A DNA stretch of 64,000 nucleotides from NCBI GenBank assembly GCA_947493705.1, contig CANLSH010000009.1, positions 1 through 64,000 of the forward strand, written 5' to 3'. The stretch comes from an uncultured Arachnia sp. GTDB lineage: Bacteria; Actinomycetota; Actinomycetes; Propionibacteriales; Propionibacteriaceae. Of the stretch, positions 7,801 through 15,351 are shown in pieces. The position numbers and the translations under genes are program-made. The first letter of the stretch is position 1, and each line of letters opens with the position of its first letter. The notes under the pieces are model-generated. The model was not told the origin of the DNA, did not search any database, and was given only the letters and a program-made list of their open reading frames with translations.

Positions 7801-9303
7801 TCAGCCTTCCTTCGTGGTGTGACGTGATGTGTCGTTCAGGGATGCCTCATCGAGTGGCGGCGTTTCGTCCGGTGATGGTGGTCGTGTCATGTCATCGGCC
7901 AGCCGACGGAAGCGGGGTTCGAAGGCCAGATCGATGCGGTCCGGGCACCCGATCCGCACGATGCTGTTCTGCCCGTGGGGTGTGACGCGCACCCACAACC
8001 GGTGGTGGCGCAGCCCCATGGTCAGGTAGGTCCCCAGTAGCAGCAGGACGGAGCCAACCCACACCCAGGGGGCACCGGGATCACGCGAGACCATCAACCC
8101 GGTGTACTTCTGTTCACGCTCGAAAGTGATGGACAAGTCCTCCATCACCATGGGTTGGCCCTGTGTGAGGATCTCGGTGGCGACAGGAACGTCCTGCTCC
8201 CCGGGATAGAGCTCGACGCGTACCTGCCCGGGACCGATGCTGTCCTCCACCTGCCCGGAAGCGGGGGCGACCACATAGATGAGCATGTCTGGTTCTTCGA
8301 GTCGGAAGCTGGCATAGGTCAGGCGCTCGTCCTCGGTGGTCCACTCCAGCGGCAGCCCCCGGTCGAACAGGACGGTGCCGTCGGCGTCGGTGATGAGCAT
8401 GTCAGCCGCCACCCCGAAGTACGACTGGTTGATCTTGACGCCGTCGTGGCGCAGGGGTTCGTTGACGCGCACCTCCTGGCGCGCGACCTGCTGGCCGTTC
8501 TCGCGCAGGATCACCTCGCTCACATAGTCCTTGGGACGGCCGTCGGCCTGGTAGGTGTCGGCGAAGGACAGCACCTCAACGTTCAGGCCTGTGCTGTGCC
8601 CGACGTCCCGCGTGGAGCCGACTGCGACGGTGAACTGGCTCTCGCGAAAGCCCATGGTGCCCGAGACCACCACGCCCAGCAGGATGAGTATGAACGCGAG
8701 GTGGGCCGCGACGGTGCCGAAGGGAGCAAATCGGTTGCGATCGGCGAAGAGGTTGATGCCTGGTCCCCTGGGGTCGTCCAGGACTCTGAAGCGCATTGCG
8801 GACAGCTGTTCGCGGGCCCGCTGTGTGGCCTGCTCCGGCGGGAGTGGTACCTCCAATGTGGCCCGCAGACGGGACCGGTCAAACAGTCGCTCGGCGGCAT
8901 GTATGCGGGGCCGCGTGGCCTGCTGCCACAACAGCGGAAGGCGGTGAACAGTACAAGCGACGATGCTGAGCGCGAGCAGCGTTGTCACGATGGTGAAAGC
9001 GGGGGAGCTGAACATTGAGAATGCTCGTAGGAAGCTGAGTACGGCGGTCCACCCGCCGTACTTCACTCTCTGGTCTTCAAGCCACGATGCATACGCGGCG
9101 GGATCTGCCCGCAGCTCGGGCGAAACCTGGGGAAACAGCACCCCCACCAACGCCATGATGCTGAGGGCGAGGATGAGCAGGAGGCCCACCTTCTTCTTGT
9201 GGAAGAAGTGGTAGACACCGAGCACGGCAGTCACGGCCGGGCCCCGGCGTCGACGGGGGCGTACCTCCGGAGTACGGCTGGGCGTCTTGTGCATGGTGGT
9301 CAT
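7801..9303 (-). CDS. resB: Cytochrome c biogenesis protein ResB
   Basis: A 500-residue ResB-family protein. Three N-terminal membrane segments (about 45-65, 95-125 and 195-215, the last in AAHLAFILILLGVVVSG), a large external domain with the conserved KINQSYFGVA-like segment, and a fourth membrane segment near 405-425 (WVWVGSVLLLLGTYL) match the family. It partners CcsB in system II haem attachment. The ATG at 9303 has AAGGAT upstream and the gene follows ccdA by ten bases. The N-terminal 30 residues are basic (RPRRRRGP) and likely cytoplasmic. Confidence 0.94.
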   Translation of the reverse strand: MTTMHKTPSRTPEVRPRRRRGPAVTAVLGVYHFFHKKKVGLLLILALSIMALVGVLFPQVSPELRADPAAYASWLEDQRVKYGGWTAVLSFLRAFSMFSSPAFTIVTTLLALSIVACTVHRLPLLWQQATRPRIHAAERLFDRSRLRATLEVPLPPEQATQRAREQLSAMRFRVLDDPRGPGINLFADRNRFAPFGTVAAHLAFILILLGVVVSGTMGFRESQFTVAVGSTRDVGHSTGLNVEVLSFADTYQADGRPKDYVSEVILRENGQQVARQEVRVNEPLRHDGVKINQSYFGVAADMLITDADGTVLFDRGLPLEWTTEDERLTYASFRLEEPDMLIYVVAPASGQVEDSIGPGQVRVELYPGEQDVPVATEILTQGQPMVMEDLSITFEREQKYTGLMVSRDPGAPWVWVGSVLLLLGTYLTMGLRHHRLWVRVTPHGQNSIVRIGCPDRIDLAFEPRFRRLADDMTRPPSPDETPPLDEASLNDTSRHTTKEG

Positions 9304-9313
9304 GAGCGATCCT

Positions 9314-10012
9314 TCATAGTCCCAGCGATGGCACGAAAGCGGCGAGACGGCTGAACTGGTCGGTCATCATCAGGAACCCCAGCAGTACCAACAACAGACC
9401 CGAGGTCAGCGACATCGCACGTTGATGGTGCTGGAACCACCCGAGACGATGCGTGATGAAGTCGGCGCCCACGGCGACGAGGAGGAACGGCACGCCGAGT
9501 CCCAATGAATACGCCAACAGCAGCACCGTGCCCTCCCCAATGCTGCCCGTGGTGGAGGCCAGCCCTATGACGCCGCCCAGAATGGGTCCGATGCATGGTG
9601 TCCAGCCAGCGGCGAAAGCAAGTCCCAGCAGGAAAGAGCGGCTGTAACGAGGGCCCCTAGCGGCGGAGATGTTGGGTGTTGCCCGGAACTGGCGATGCAA
9701 TAGGGAGAGATTGATGATGCCTGCCAGGTGCAGGCCCATCACCATGAGAATGGCCCCGCCGATGATACGCAGCAGGGTGCGGTGCTCCGCCAGGGCGTGA
9801 CCGACAAGCCCCAGAGACACCCACAGCGACACGAACACGACGGTGAACCCCGCCATGAAAACCACACCCTGACCGAGTGCCCTGGCGCGGTGACCGGCCG
9901 AGCGATCGGAGCCAGCGACGTAGCCCACCCAAGCTGGTACCACCGGTAGGAAGCAGGGCGATGCAAATGATGCAACGCCGGCCAACGCCACCAGAGGCAT
10001 CGTCAGGCTCAT
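9314..10012 (-). CDS. ccdA: Thiol-disulfide electron carrier CcdA
   Basis: A 232-residue, six-segment membrane protein of the DsbD/CcdA family. The two redox cysteines sit in the first and fourth helices: FASPCFLPVVPAW (C20) and AAGWTPCIGPILGG (C140), each followed by proline-containing segments typical of the family. It moves electrons from cytoplasmic thioredoxin across the membrane to the TlpA/ResA-like reductase encoded three genes on. Its start overlaps the stop of the TPR gene by four bases, tying cytochrome maturation to the nrf genes in one operon. Confidence 0.94.
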   Translation of the reverse strand: MSLTMPLVALAGVASFASPCFLPVVPAWVGYVAGSDRSAGHRARALGQGVVFMAGFTVVFVSLWVSLGLVGHALAEHRTLLRIIGGAILMVMGLHLAGIINLSLLHRQFRATPNISAARGPRYSRSFLLGLAFAAGWTPCIGPILGGVIGLASTTGSIGEGTVLLLAYSLGLGVPFLLVAVGADFITHRLGWFQHHQRAMSLTSGLLLVLLGFLMMTDQFSRLAAFVPSLGL

Positions 10013-10857
10013 GGATCATCCTGCGATGGTGGTTCCAACCCCTCCAGGCCACCCATGTGCGCATTGATTGTCTCCGCCATGCTCGAAGCGGGCTCCAGTT
10101 CGAGGACCTTGTCCCAGTGCTGACTCACCTTCTCCATGTCTGGCGGGTCCTCCGACAGGTACAGGAATCCAAGGTTGTAGTGCGGCTCGGCCTTGGCGGG
10201 GTCGAGTTCTGCTGCACGCTCCCACTGTTCCTGAGCTTTGACGACTTCATCCTGATTGAAGAGCGCCACGCCGAGCGCAAGGCGCGCATCGATGTCATCG
10301 GGATGGTCGGCGAGGATGCGCTGCTGCCACTGGCCCGCAGCTTCAGAGTCTCCCGCCATCAGATGTAGCTTGCCGAGCTCACTCATCGCTGCGATGTCGG
10401 TGGGGTCTGCCTCAACCTGGGCCTCAAGGTCCGCCACTGCTTCGGTGTCGAGCTCAGGGGTGCCGTGGCCGGGCGGCATCGACGGCATGGATGAAGCCCC
10501 TGCCGCCGGTGCCGCTTGATCACTCGGCGGCGGTGCACCGAGTTTGTACACACCCCAGATCACGACGGGAACCAGGAGCAGTACCACCAGCGCGGTGGGC
10601 ACTCGTCGTCGGGGACGACGCTCCACCGGCTCCACCGGGGTGGAGGTATCCAGCCCGGCAGCGGTTGCCTTGGCCCACTCGGTGAGGTCAGGCGGAGCTG
10701 TGGCCAGGAACTCGCGCACCCGAGTATCCAGATCCTCAGTGGTCTCCTGGTGTCGGGGGACCGGGGTGGCTTCGGACGTCATTTCGTCGTCTCCGGCCCC
10801 CGTTGATTCTTCGAGGGCTGGATCATCGGTGGCCGACTTCTCGGGCTCGTGTGTCAT
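10009..10857 (-). CDS. Membrane-anchored TPR protein, cytochrome maturation partner
   Basis: A 282-residue protein with an acidic N-terminal tail, one membrane segment (VPTALVVLLLVPVVIWGVY, about 113-131), and an external C-terminal domain of about four tetratricopeptide repeats (AMSELGKLHLMAGDSEAAGQ, LALGVALFNQDEVVKAQEQW, EPHYNLGFLYLSEDPP). The layout resembles CcmI/CycH/NrfG apocytochrome chaperones, so a role in presenting apo-NrfH/NrfA to the haem synthase is likely but inferred. The ATG at 10857 was preferred over one 19 codons upstream because it lies just after the nrfA stop with GGAGG in front. It overlaps ccdA by four bases. Confidence 0.82.
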   Translation of the reverse strand: MTHEPEKSATDDPALEESTGAGDDEMTSEATPVPRHQETTEDLDTRVREFLATAPPDLTEWAKATAAGLDTSTPVEPVERRPRRRVPTALVVLLLVPVVIWGVYKLGAPPPSDQAAPAAGASSMPSMPPGHGTPELDTEAVADLEAQVEADPTDIAAMSELGKLHLMAGDSEAAGQWQQRILADHPDDIDARLALGVALFNQDEVVKAQEQWERAAELDPAKAEPHYNLGFLYLSEDPPDMEKVSQHWDKVLELEPASSMAETINAHMGGLEGLEPPSQDDP

Positions 10858-10861
10858 TGGG

Positions 10862-12346
10862 TCATGCCTCCAGCAGCGCGAGCTGCCCCTTGCGCGCCGC
10901 GTCAGTGGCGTCATTCAGGATGCGCAGGGCCTCACCCGGTGCGTGGAAGCCGAGCGAGTTCTCGGAGACAATCCAGTCGATGTAGAAGCTGGCCTTGCGC
11001 TGATAGTCCCACGCCTCCTTGAGTTCCGCATCGGTGGCACCGGCCTCCTTGGCGGCCTCGATGTCAGCAATCAGCTCCGTCAGCGCGTCCTGCGCCACGT
11101 CGCGTGTCCTCAGGTGCCGTTCCTGAATGGTGTCGACGCGAGCCTGCAGCTCACCCTCCGACGTGGAGTGGCAGGTCTGGCAGGAGGCGTTGATGTTCTC
11201 CAGCGGGCTCTGGACATTGTGTTCGCTGACCTTCATCGCACCTTCCCGCTGGTACGGCATGTGGCAGTCAGCGCAACTGACGCCGGCGGCGGCGTGCACG
11301 CCCTGGTTCCACAACTCGAACTCAGGATGCTGTGCCTTGAGCATCTCCCCGCCTGTGATCTCGTGGGTCCAGTCGGTGAAACCCTCTTCCATGTAGTAGT
11401 CGTACTCATCGTCGATGTTGAGGCCCTTGCCCCATGGGAAGGTCAGCGTCTTGCCCTCACCCTTGAAGTAGTACTCCACGTGGCACTGCGCGCACACGAA
11501 GGTGCGCATCTCGCTGGCCGTGGCGTCGCGGTTGACGTCGTAGTCCTTGATCCCTTCGGCGGCCTTGGCGTCGGCGATACCCTTCTCGAAGGCGGGACGC
11601 GTGATGCGCAGCTCCATGGTCTCCGGGTCGTGGCAGTCGATGCAGGTCATCGGGTGGTCGAACAACGGAGCAGCCTCGTCGAAGGACATAGCGTTGATCT
11701 CGTCAAAACCCGCCTTCATGTCACCGTCGCCGAGTTCGTTCATCACTTCCACAGTGGAGACATGGCAGTTGACACAGCCACCGGGCTGGTCCACCTGCTT
11801 GACGCGTTCGGTCACCAACTGGTCATGCTGCATGTAGGCGTGGCCACGCTTCTCGCGGTAATCAATGGAGAAGGCATAGCCCTTCCACATGTCCACGAGT
11901 CGTGGATCCAACTCAAGCTTCTGTTCCGTCGTGGTCTTGGCACGGGGATCATCCTCGTCCAGGACCGCGGGAAGGCCCTCCGAGCCACCGGGACGTCCTT
12001 CATCCATTTCGATCGTGCGCTTGTAGGACTCGAACTGCAGCGGGAAGTTCTGGCCCCACACCTCCGCGGATGTGGTGTTCTCGGTGAGTTCCGTCACCCG
12101 GAAATACGGCTCACGCGCCTCATCCCTGCGTTCCGAGATGTTGAGGAGCAGTGCTGCTATGCCGACTGTGACGAGAGCCATCGCCAGCACCCCGACGCCC
12201 AGCAGCAGCTTCCAGCGACGGCCGGGATCGCGGAAGCGGGGCGACGCCCCCTCTGCGGACGCGCCAGTTGCCTGGACATCCTCCTCGACGAACTCAGTGT
12301 TCTCATCGACGGGGTCGCTGGGGTTGTGGTCATTCTCGTCATTCAT
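10862..12346 (-). CDS. nrfA: Pentahaem cytochrome c nitrite reductase NrfA
   Basis: Catalyses six-electron reduction of nitrite to ammonium outside the membrane. The 494-residue protein has an N-terminal membrane anchor (about 47-69) and five haem motifs at about 191 (CVNCH), 235 (CIDCH), 285 (CAQCH), 358 (CADCH) and 389 (CQTCH). Their spacing matches E. coli NrfA. The active-site region CAQCHVEYYF and the calcium/histidine region LKAQHPEFELW are present. The first, catalytic haem has CXXCH instead of the usual CXXCK, so axial lysine is replaced by histidine. The ATG at 12346 follows the nrfH stop with GAGGTGA upstream. It is transcribed with nrfH and the ccs genes. Confidence 0.95.
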   Translation of the reverse strand: MNDENDHNPSDPVDENTEFVEEDVQATGASAEGASPRFRDPGRRWKLLLGVGVLAMALVTVGIAALLLNISERRDEAREPYFRVTELTENTTSAEVWGQNFPLQFESYKRTIEMDEGRPGGSEGLPAVLDEDDPRAKTTTEQKLELDPRLVDMWKGYAFSIDYREKRGHAYMQHDQLVTERVKQVDQPGGCVNCHVSTVEVMNELGDGDMKAGFDEINAMSFDEAAPLFDHPMTCIDCHDPETMELRITRPAFEKGIADAKAAEGIKDYDVNRDATASEMRTFVCAQCHVEYYFKGEGKTLTFPWGKGLNIDDEYDYYMEEGFTDWTHEITGGEMLKAQHPEFELWNQGVHAAAGVSCADCHMPYQREGAMKVSEHNVQSPLENINASCQTCHSTSEGELQARVDTIQERHLRTRDVAQDALTELIADIEAAKEAGATDAELKEAWDYQRKASFYIDWIVSENSLGFHAPGEALRILNDATDAARKGQLALLEA

Positions 12347-12351
12347 CTCAA

Positions 12352-12855
12352 TCACCTCATGTGGCCGACTTCGCTGTGGCATTGAATGCAGCCGACCTGC
12401 TCATCGTCAGATCGGGTCATGTTGATGGCGTGCACCAGATCCCCGTGACAGGACAGGCAGGAGTCCTGTGTGATGCGAGAGTTCTTCTCACGGATCTCGA
12501 TGTTCTCGGGGTAGTCACCGGTGGTGAATTTCAGCGCGTGCCAAAAACCGTTGTCCGCCTTGTTCCAGTACTTGTGAACGATGTTGTCGTGGGGGGCATG
12601 GCAGTCGTTGCACGTGGCCACATCGGCGTGGCTTCCCTTCTGCCAACCTTCGTAGTGCTCATCCATCGCGTGGCACTGGGCACACGTCTCAGGCGAACTG
12701 CCGAAGTATGCGATGCCGTTGGCGAAGACGAACGTGAAGATTCCCAGTCCTATTGCGGCACCCACCAGCAGCGCCAGACTCGAGTAGACGAGCCCTGCCA
12801 TGCCGAATCGATTCCACAAGCGGGTAAGGAACGCTGGACGCCTGATGCTGGCCAT
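12352..12855 (-). CDS. nrfH: Tetrahaem cytochrome NrfH, quinol-oxidising partner of NrfA
   Basis: A 167-residue NapC/NirT-family protein with one N-terminal membrane helix (about 16-45) and four haem motifs: CAQCH (followed by AM, the CXXCHXM pattern of NrfH haem 1), CNDCH, CLSCH and CIQCH. It takes electrons from menaquinol and hands them to NrfA. The ATG at 12855 has a GGAG site and excludes an unrelated 57-codon upstream extension that reads through GC-rich hairpins. nrfA begins five bases after its stop. It is the first gene of the nrf-ccs run. Confidence 0.95.
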   Translation of the reverse strand: MASIRRPAFLTRLWNRFGMAGLVYSSLALLVGAAIGLGIFTFVFANGIAYFGSSPETCAQCHAMDEHYEGWQKGSHADVATCNDCHAPHDNIVHKYWNKADNGFWHALKFTTGDYPENIEIREKNSRITQDSCLSCHGDLVHAINMTRSDDEQVGCIQCHSEVGHMR

Positions 12856-12880
12856 CGACTCCAACTCCCTCCCGTAGCCC

Positions 12881-12899
12881 TGTCGTGAATCTTGCGACA
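12881..12899 (-). promoter_or_regulatory. Inverted repeat in the nrfH leader, possible regulator site
   Basis: TGTCG (12881-12885) and CGACA (12895-12899) form a perfect 5-base inverted repeat around nine bases, centred about 35 bases upstream of the nrfH start. It could bind the response regulator encoded upstream or form a small leader hairpin. The exact promoter of nrfH was not resolved. Confidence 0.3.
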
Positions 12900-12989
12900 A
12901 GTCTTTCAAGGAACGTCGGTGCATAATCTCAATTCGAGGCCCACCGGAGATAGATCTTTGGGGTGTGCCCATGTGCCTTTCGATACACC

Positions 12990-13226
12990 CCCCACACGGG
13001 GGGCAAGCCCCCCGTGGACCCCCCACACGGGGGGCAGGCCCCCCGTGGCCCCCCGGGGCCGGGGCTTCGCCCCTGGCCCTATCGGGCTCGCTTCGCTCGC
13101 GCGACTTGATGTTCCGTCGAACAAGCGGCTTCGCCGCGTTCGTCGGACTCGCTTCGCGAGTGGGGCCGCGCCCACCATGAACACACCGTGCTCGCCGCGT
13201 TCGTCGGACTCGCTTCGCGAGTGGGG
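12990..13226. repeat. GC-rich hairpin and direct-repeat cluster between the regulator and nrfH
   Basis: This gene-free stretch (12856-13227) holds two tandem copies, offset 31 bases, of a perfect-stem element pairing CACGGGGGGC with GCCCCCCGTG near 12994-13016 and 13025-13047. A GGCCGGGG/CCCCTGGCC hairpin follows near 13056-13078. A 35-base direct repeat containing CGTCGGACTCGCTTCGCGAG occurs at 13131-13165 and 13192-13226 (offset 61). The cluster follows the response-regulator stop at 13228, so it probably ends its transcript and separates it from nrfH. There is no coding sequence. Confidence 0.75.
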
Positions 13227-13227
13227 T

Positions 13228-13920
13228 CTATTCCGGCATGTCCGGGCGCCGAAATCCCCCTGCGGCGAGGTAGGCCGCCGCCTGCATACGGTTGTCGAGA
13301 CCGAGCTTGCGCAAGGAGTTGTGCATGTGGTTCTTGACAGTGCCCTCGGTGATGAAAAGACGCTGCCCAATCTCCCTGTTGGTCAACCCCTCGGCCGCGC
13401 ACTGCAGGATCTCCAGCTCCCGGTCACTCAGGTTGGGGCAGGCATGAGACCCAGCGGTCTCGTGTGACGGGGTTGTACGCACTTGGCTCAACAGTCGAGG
13501 CAGCAGCTTCGGCGCGATGGGGTTCTGGCCGGATGCCGCTGACCGAATCTGGGCGAACAGCTCTGCCGGATGAAGATCCTTCAACAAATAGCCGTGCGCT
13601 CCGGCGCGGATGGCGGCGAGAAAGGAGTCATCATCATCGTTGACGGTCAGCATCACCACTTTGCTTCCCGGTCTCTTGGCCAAAATCTCTCGCGCGGTTT
13701 CTATGCCGTCCATCCCGGGCATCTCCAGATCCAGCAGAACGACGTCGGGTTCAGTGACGAGAACAACCGCCACCCCCTCCTCGCCTCCCACCGCCTGGCC
13801 GACAACGCTCATGTCTGACTGTGCAGCCACGAGCGTGGCAATGGCTTGGCGGAAAAGACTCTGATCGTCGATGAGTACTACGCGGATCATGCTCCGGTCA
13901 GTGACTTCCGTCTCGCTCAT
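13228..13920 (-). CDS. LuxR/NarL-family response regulator
   Basis: A 230-residue protein with a receiver domain (about 12-130; VVLIDDQSLFRQAI, phospho-acceptor D64 in VVLLDLEMPGMDG, switch lysine in HGYLLKDLHP) and a C-terminal LuxR-type helix-turn-helix (about 165-225; LSDRELEILQCAAEGLTNRE, ITEGTVKNHMHN). The ATG at 13920 overlaps the kinase stop by ATGA, so the pair is co-translated. It lies directly upstream of nrfHA in the same direction. That position and the NarL-like class suggest nitrate/nitrite or redox control of the nrf-ccs operon; the target is inferred. Confidence 0.92.
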   Translation of the reverse strand: MSETEVTDRSMIRVVLIDDQSLFRQAIATLVAAQSDMSVVGQAVGGEEGVAVVLVTEPDVVLLDLEMPGMDGIETAREILAKRPGSKVVMLTVNDDDDSFLAAIRAGAHGYLLKDLHPAELFAQIRSAASGQNPIAPKLLPRLLSQVRTTPSHETAGSHACPNLSDRELEILQCAAEGLTNREIGQRLFITEGTVKNHMHNSLRKLGLDNRMQAAAYLAAGGFRRPDMPE

Positions 13921-15158
13921 CGCGCAGTTCTTTCCATCTCGGGCAGCTTCTCCGCATTGCGCGGCAGACGGATGCTCACGCGGGTGCCGGCGCCGGGCTC
14001 GGATTGCACGTCCAACGTGGCGCCGATGAGAGTGCTGCGCTCCCGCATCGTCTGGAGACCGTAGCCCGCGTGTTCGCACCTCCTGGTCCCGGCGTCGAAC
14101 CCTCGACCATCATCCTCAATGAGCACGTGATGACCCTGAGCGACATCATCGAGAACAATTCGGACCCGTTGGGCGGCGGCGTGCTTGCGTGCGTTGGTGA
14201 GTGCCTCCTGGATCATCCGCAGGAGGTGCAGTCTGGCTGCGGGATCAAGCTCAGGTTCGACCCCGTTGAGGCTCAGCTCGGTCACCGGGCCACCCAGCCG
14301 TGCATAGTGGGAGGCGTAGGTGCTCAATGCCTGGGTGAACGACTCGTCGGTACGGGTGAGCGATCGTAGACCCAAGATCGCTTCTCGCACGTCCTGATAG
14401 GCGGCATGGCACAGGTCTCCCAGTGCGTCGATCTCTGCGCGCACCTGTTCCGCGTGTTCCCCGATCGGCTCTGGAACGGCTCGCAACCGCAGATGAAGGG
14501 TGCCGAGCACTTGCGCCAGACTGTCGTGCAGCTCGCGGGCAATGCGGTCGAGCTCGTCGACGCGGGCAAGATGGCGTGCGTTCTCCAGGACGCCGGCCTG
14601 CGCCACCGTGAGTGACACCATGTCAGCGGCTGTTTCCAGTAGCCGTTGCTCGTGATCGCGCAGCTCCTCGTTGCCGAACACCTGGATGTTCCCAATTTGT
14701 GCGCCGCGCAACATCACGGGAGTGCTACTCACCACTGACGCCGACGCCGACGGCGATGGGCTCTGTCCGGTCCGCGCAGAGACGCTGACCGAAGCGCCCC
14801 TCGCAATGTCAATGCGTGCGTCGTCGGCGCCGAGAAGTTCAACGAGGTGCTCCACAACCTGATCGAGGATGGCGGGTTGCGGGTCATGGCGTGCCACGGA
14901 CGTCAGGATTGCATTGGTGCCGGCGAGTTCACGGTTCTGGTGTTCGATGACGCGGTATCCGCGACCGAGCAGCACAAACATGGTGACACCGAAAGCGACG
15001 ACGCCAAGAACGGACAGTATGCCGATCACGAGATCGGCTCCGCCGTCACGCGCCATTTGGACAGAGTGGAAGATGACGATCGCAGCGACGGGAACAACGA
15101 TGCCTGCCAGACGCAGGCGTCGCAGCCAGATGGGTGGCGGTGAAGCCGTATGCGACAC
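13917..15158 (-). CDS. NarX-like sensor histidine kinase with GAF-type domain
   Basis: A 413-residue kinase with two N-terminal membrane helices (about 16-36 and 42-64) and almost no external loop. A GAF-like sensory region spans about 85-190, and a HisKA_3 dimerisation segment holds the phospho-acceptor H211 in RIARELHDSLAQ. The C-terminal HATPase has the N-box IQEALTNARKHA and G-box DDGRGFD. The GTG at 15158 was chosen for its GAGGAGGG site; longer upstream ATG/GTG options lack one. The small periplasmic loop implies sensing in or near the membrane or cytoplasm, through the GAF-like part. Coupled to the response regulator downstream. Confidence 0.9.
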   Translation of the reverse strand: MSHTASPPPIWLRRLRLAGIVVPVAAIVIFHSVQMARDGGADLVIGILSVLGVVAFGVTMFVLLGRGYRVIEHQNRELAGTNAILTSVARHDPQPAILDQVVEHLVELLGADDARIDIARGASVSVSARTGQSPSPSASASVVSSTPVMLRGAQIGNIQVFGNEELRDHEQRLLETAADMVSLTVAQAGVLENARHLARVDELDRIARELHDSLAQVLGTLHLRLRAVPEPIGEHAEQVRAEIDALGDLCHAAYQDVREAILGLRSLTRTDESFTQALSTYASHYARLGGPVTELSLNGVEPELDPAARLHLLRMIQEALTNARKHAAAQRVRIVLDDVAQGHHVLIEDDGRGFDAGTRRCEHAGYGLQTMRERSTLIGATLDVQSEPGAGTRVSIRLPRNAEKLPEMERTAR

Positions 15159-15351
15159 TATCCCTCCTCTGTCCTTCTCCCTCGTTGGGTCAGCGTCGGC
15201 GGTGAAGCTATGCCCTGAGCGTATCCGGGCACTGTTGCCCGGCTTTGCGCAGGGTGGTCTCTCCTTCGTCAACATGCGTGTCCTTCCCGGCTTCCGGGCC
15301 AAGACGCCGTTGTTCGATAGGCTGGCTCATACATTGGAAGGGGATTCCACC

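Noticed and set aside
10544-12385. 613-residue open frame opposite nrfA and the TPR gene
   Set aside because: It is antisense to genes with clear haem and TPR motifs; long antisense frames are common at this GC content.
12856-13026. 57-codon N-terminal extension of NrfH
   Set aside because: It reads through GC hairpins and lacks a membrane or haem feature; the ATG at 12855 has a ribosome site.
14869-15351. N-terminal extension of the acyl-CoA ligase
   Set aside because: The extension is antisense to the sensor kinase and is low-complexity Arg/Thr-rich; the family N-terminus begins at the ATG at 15352.
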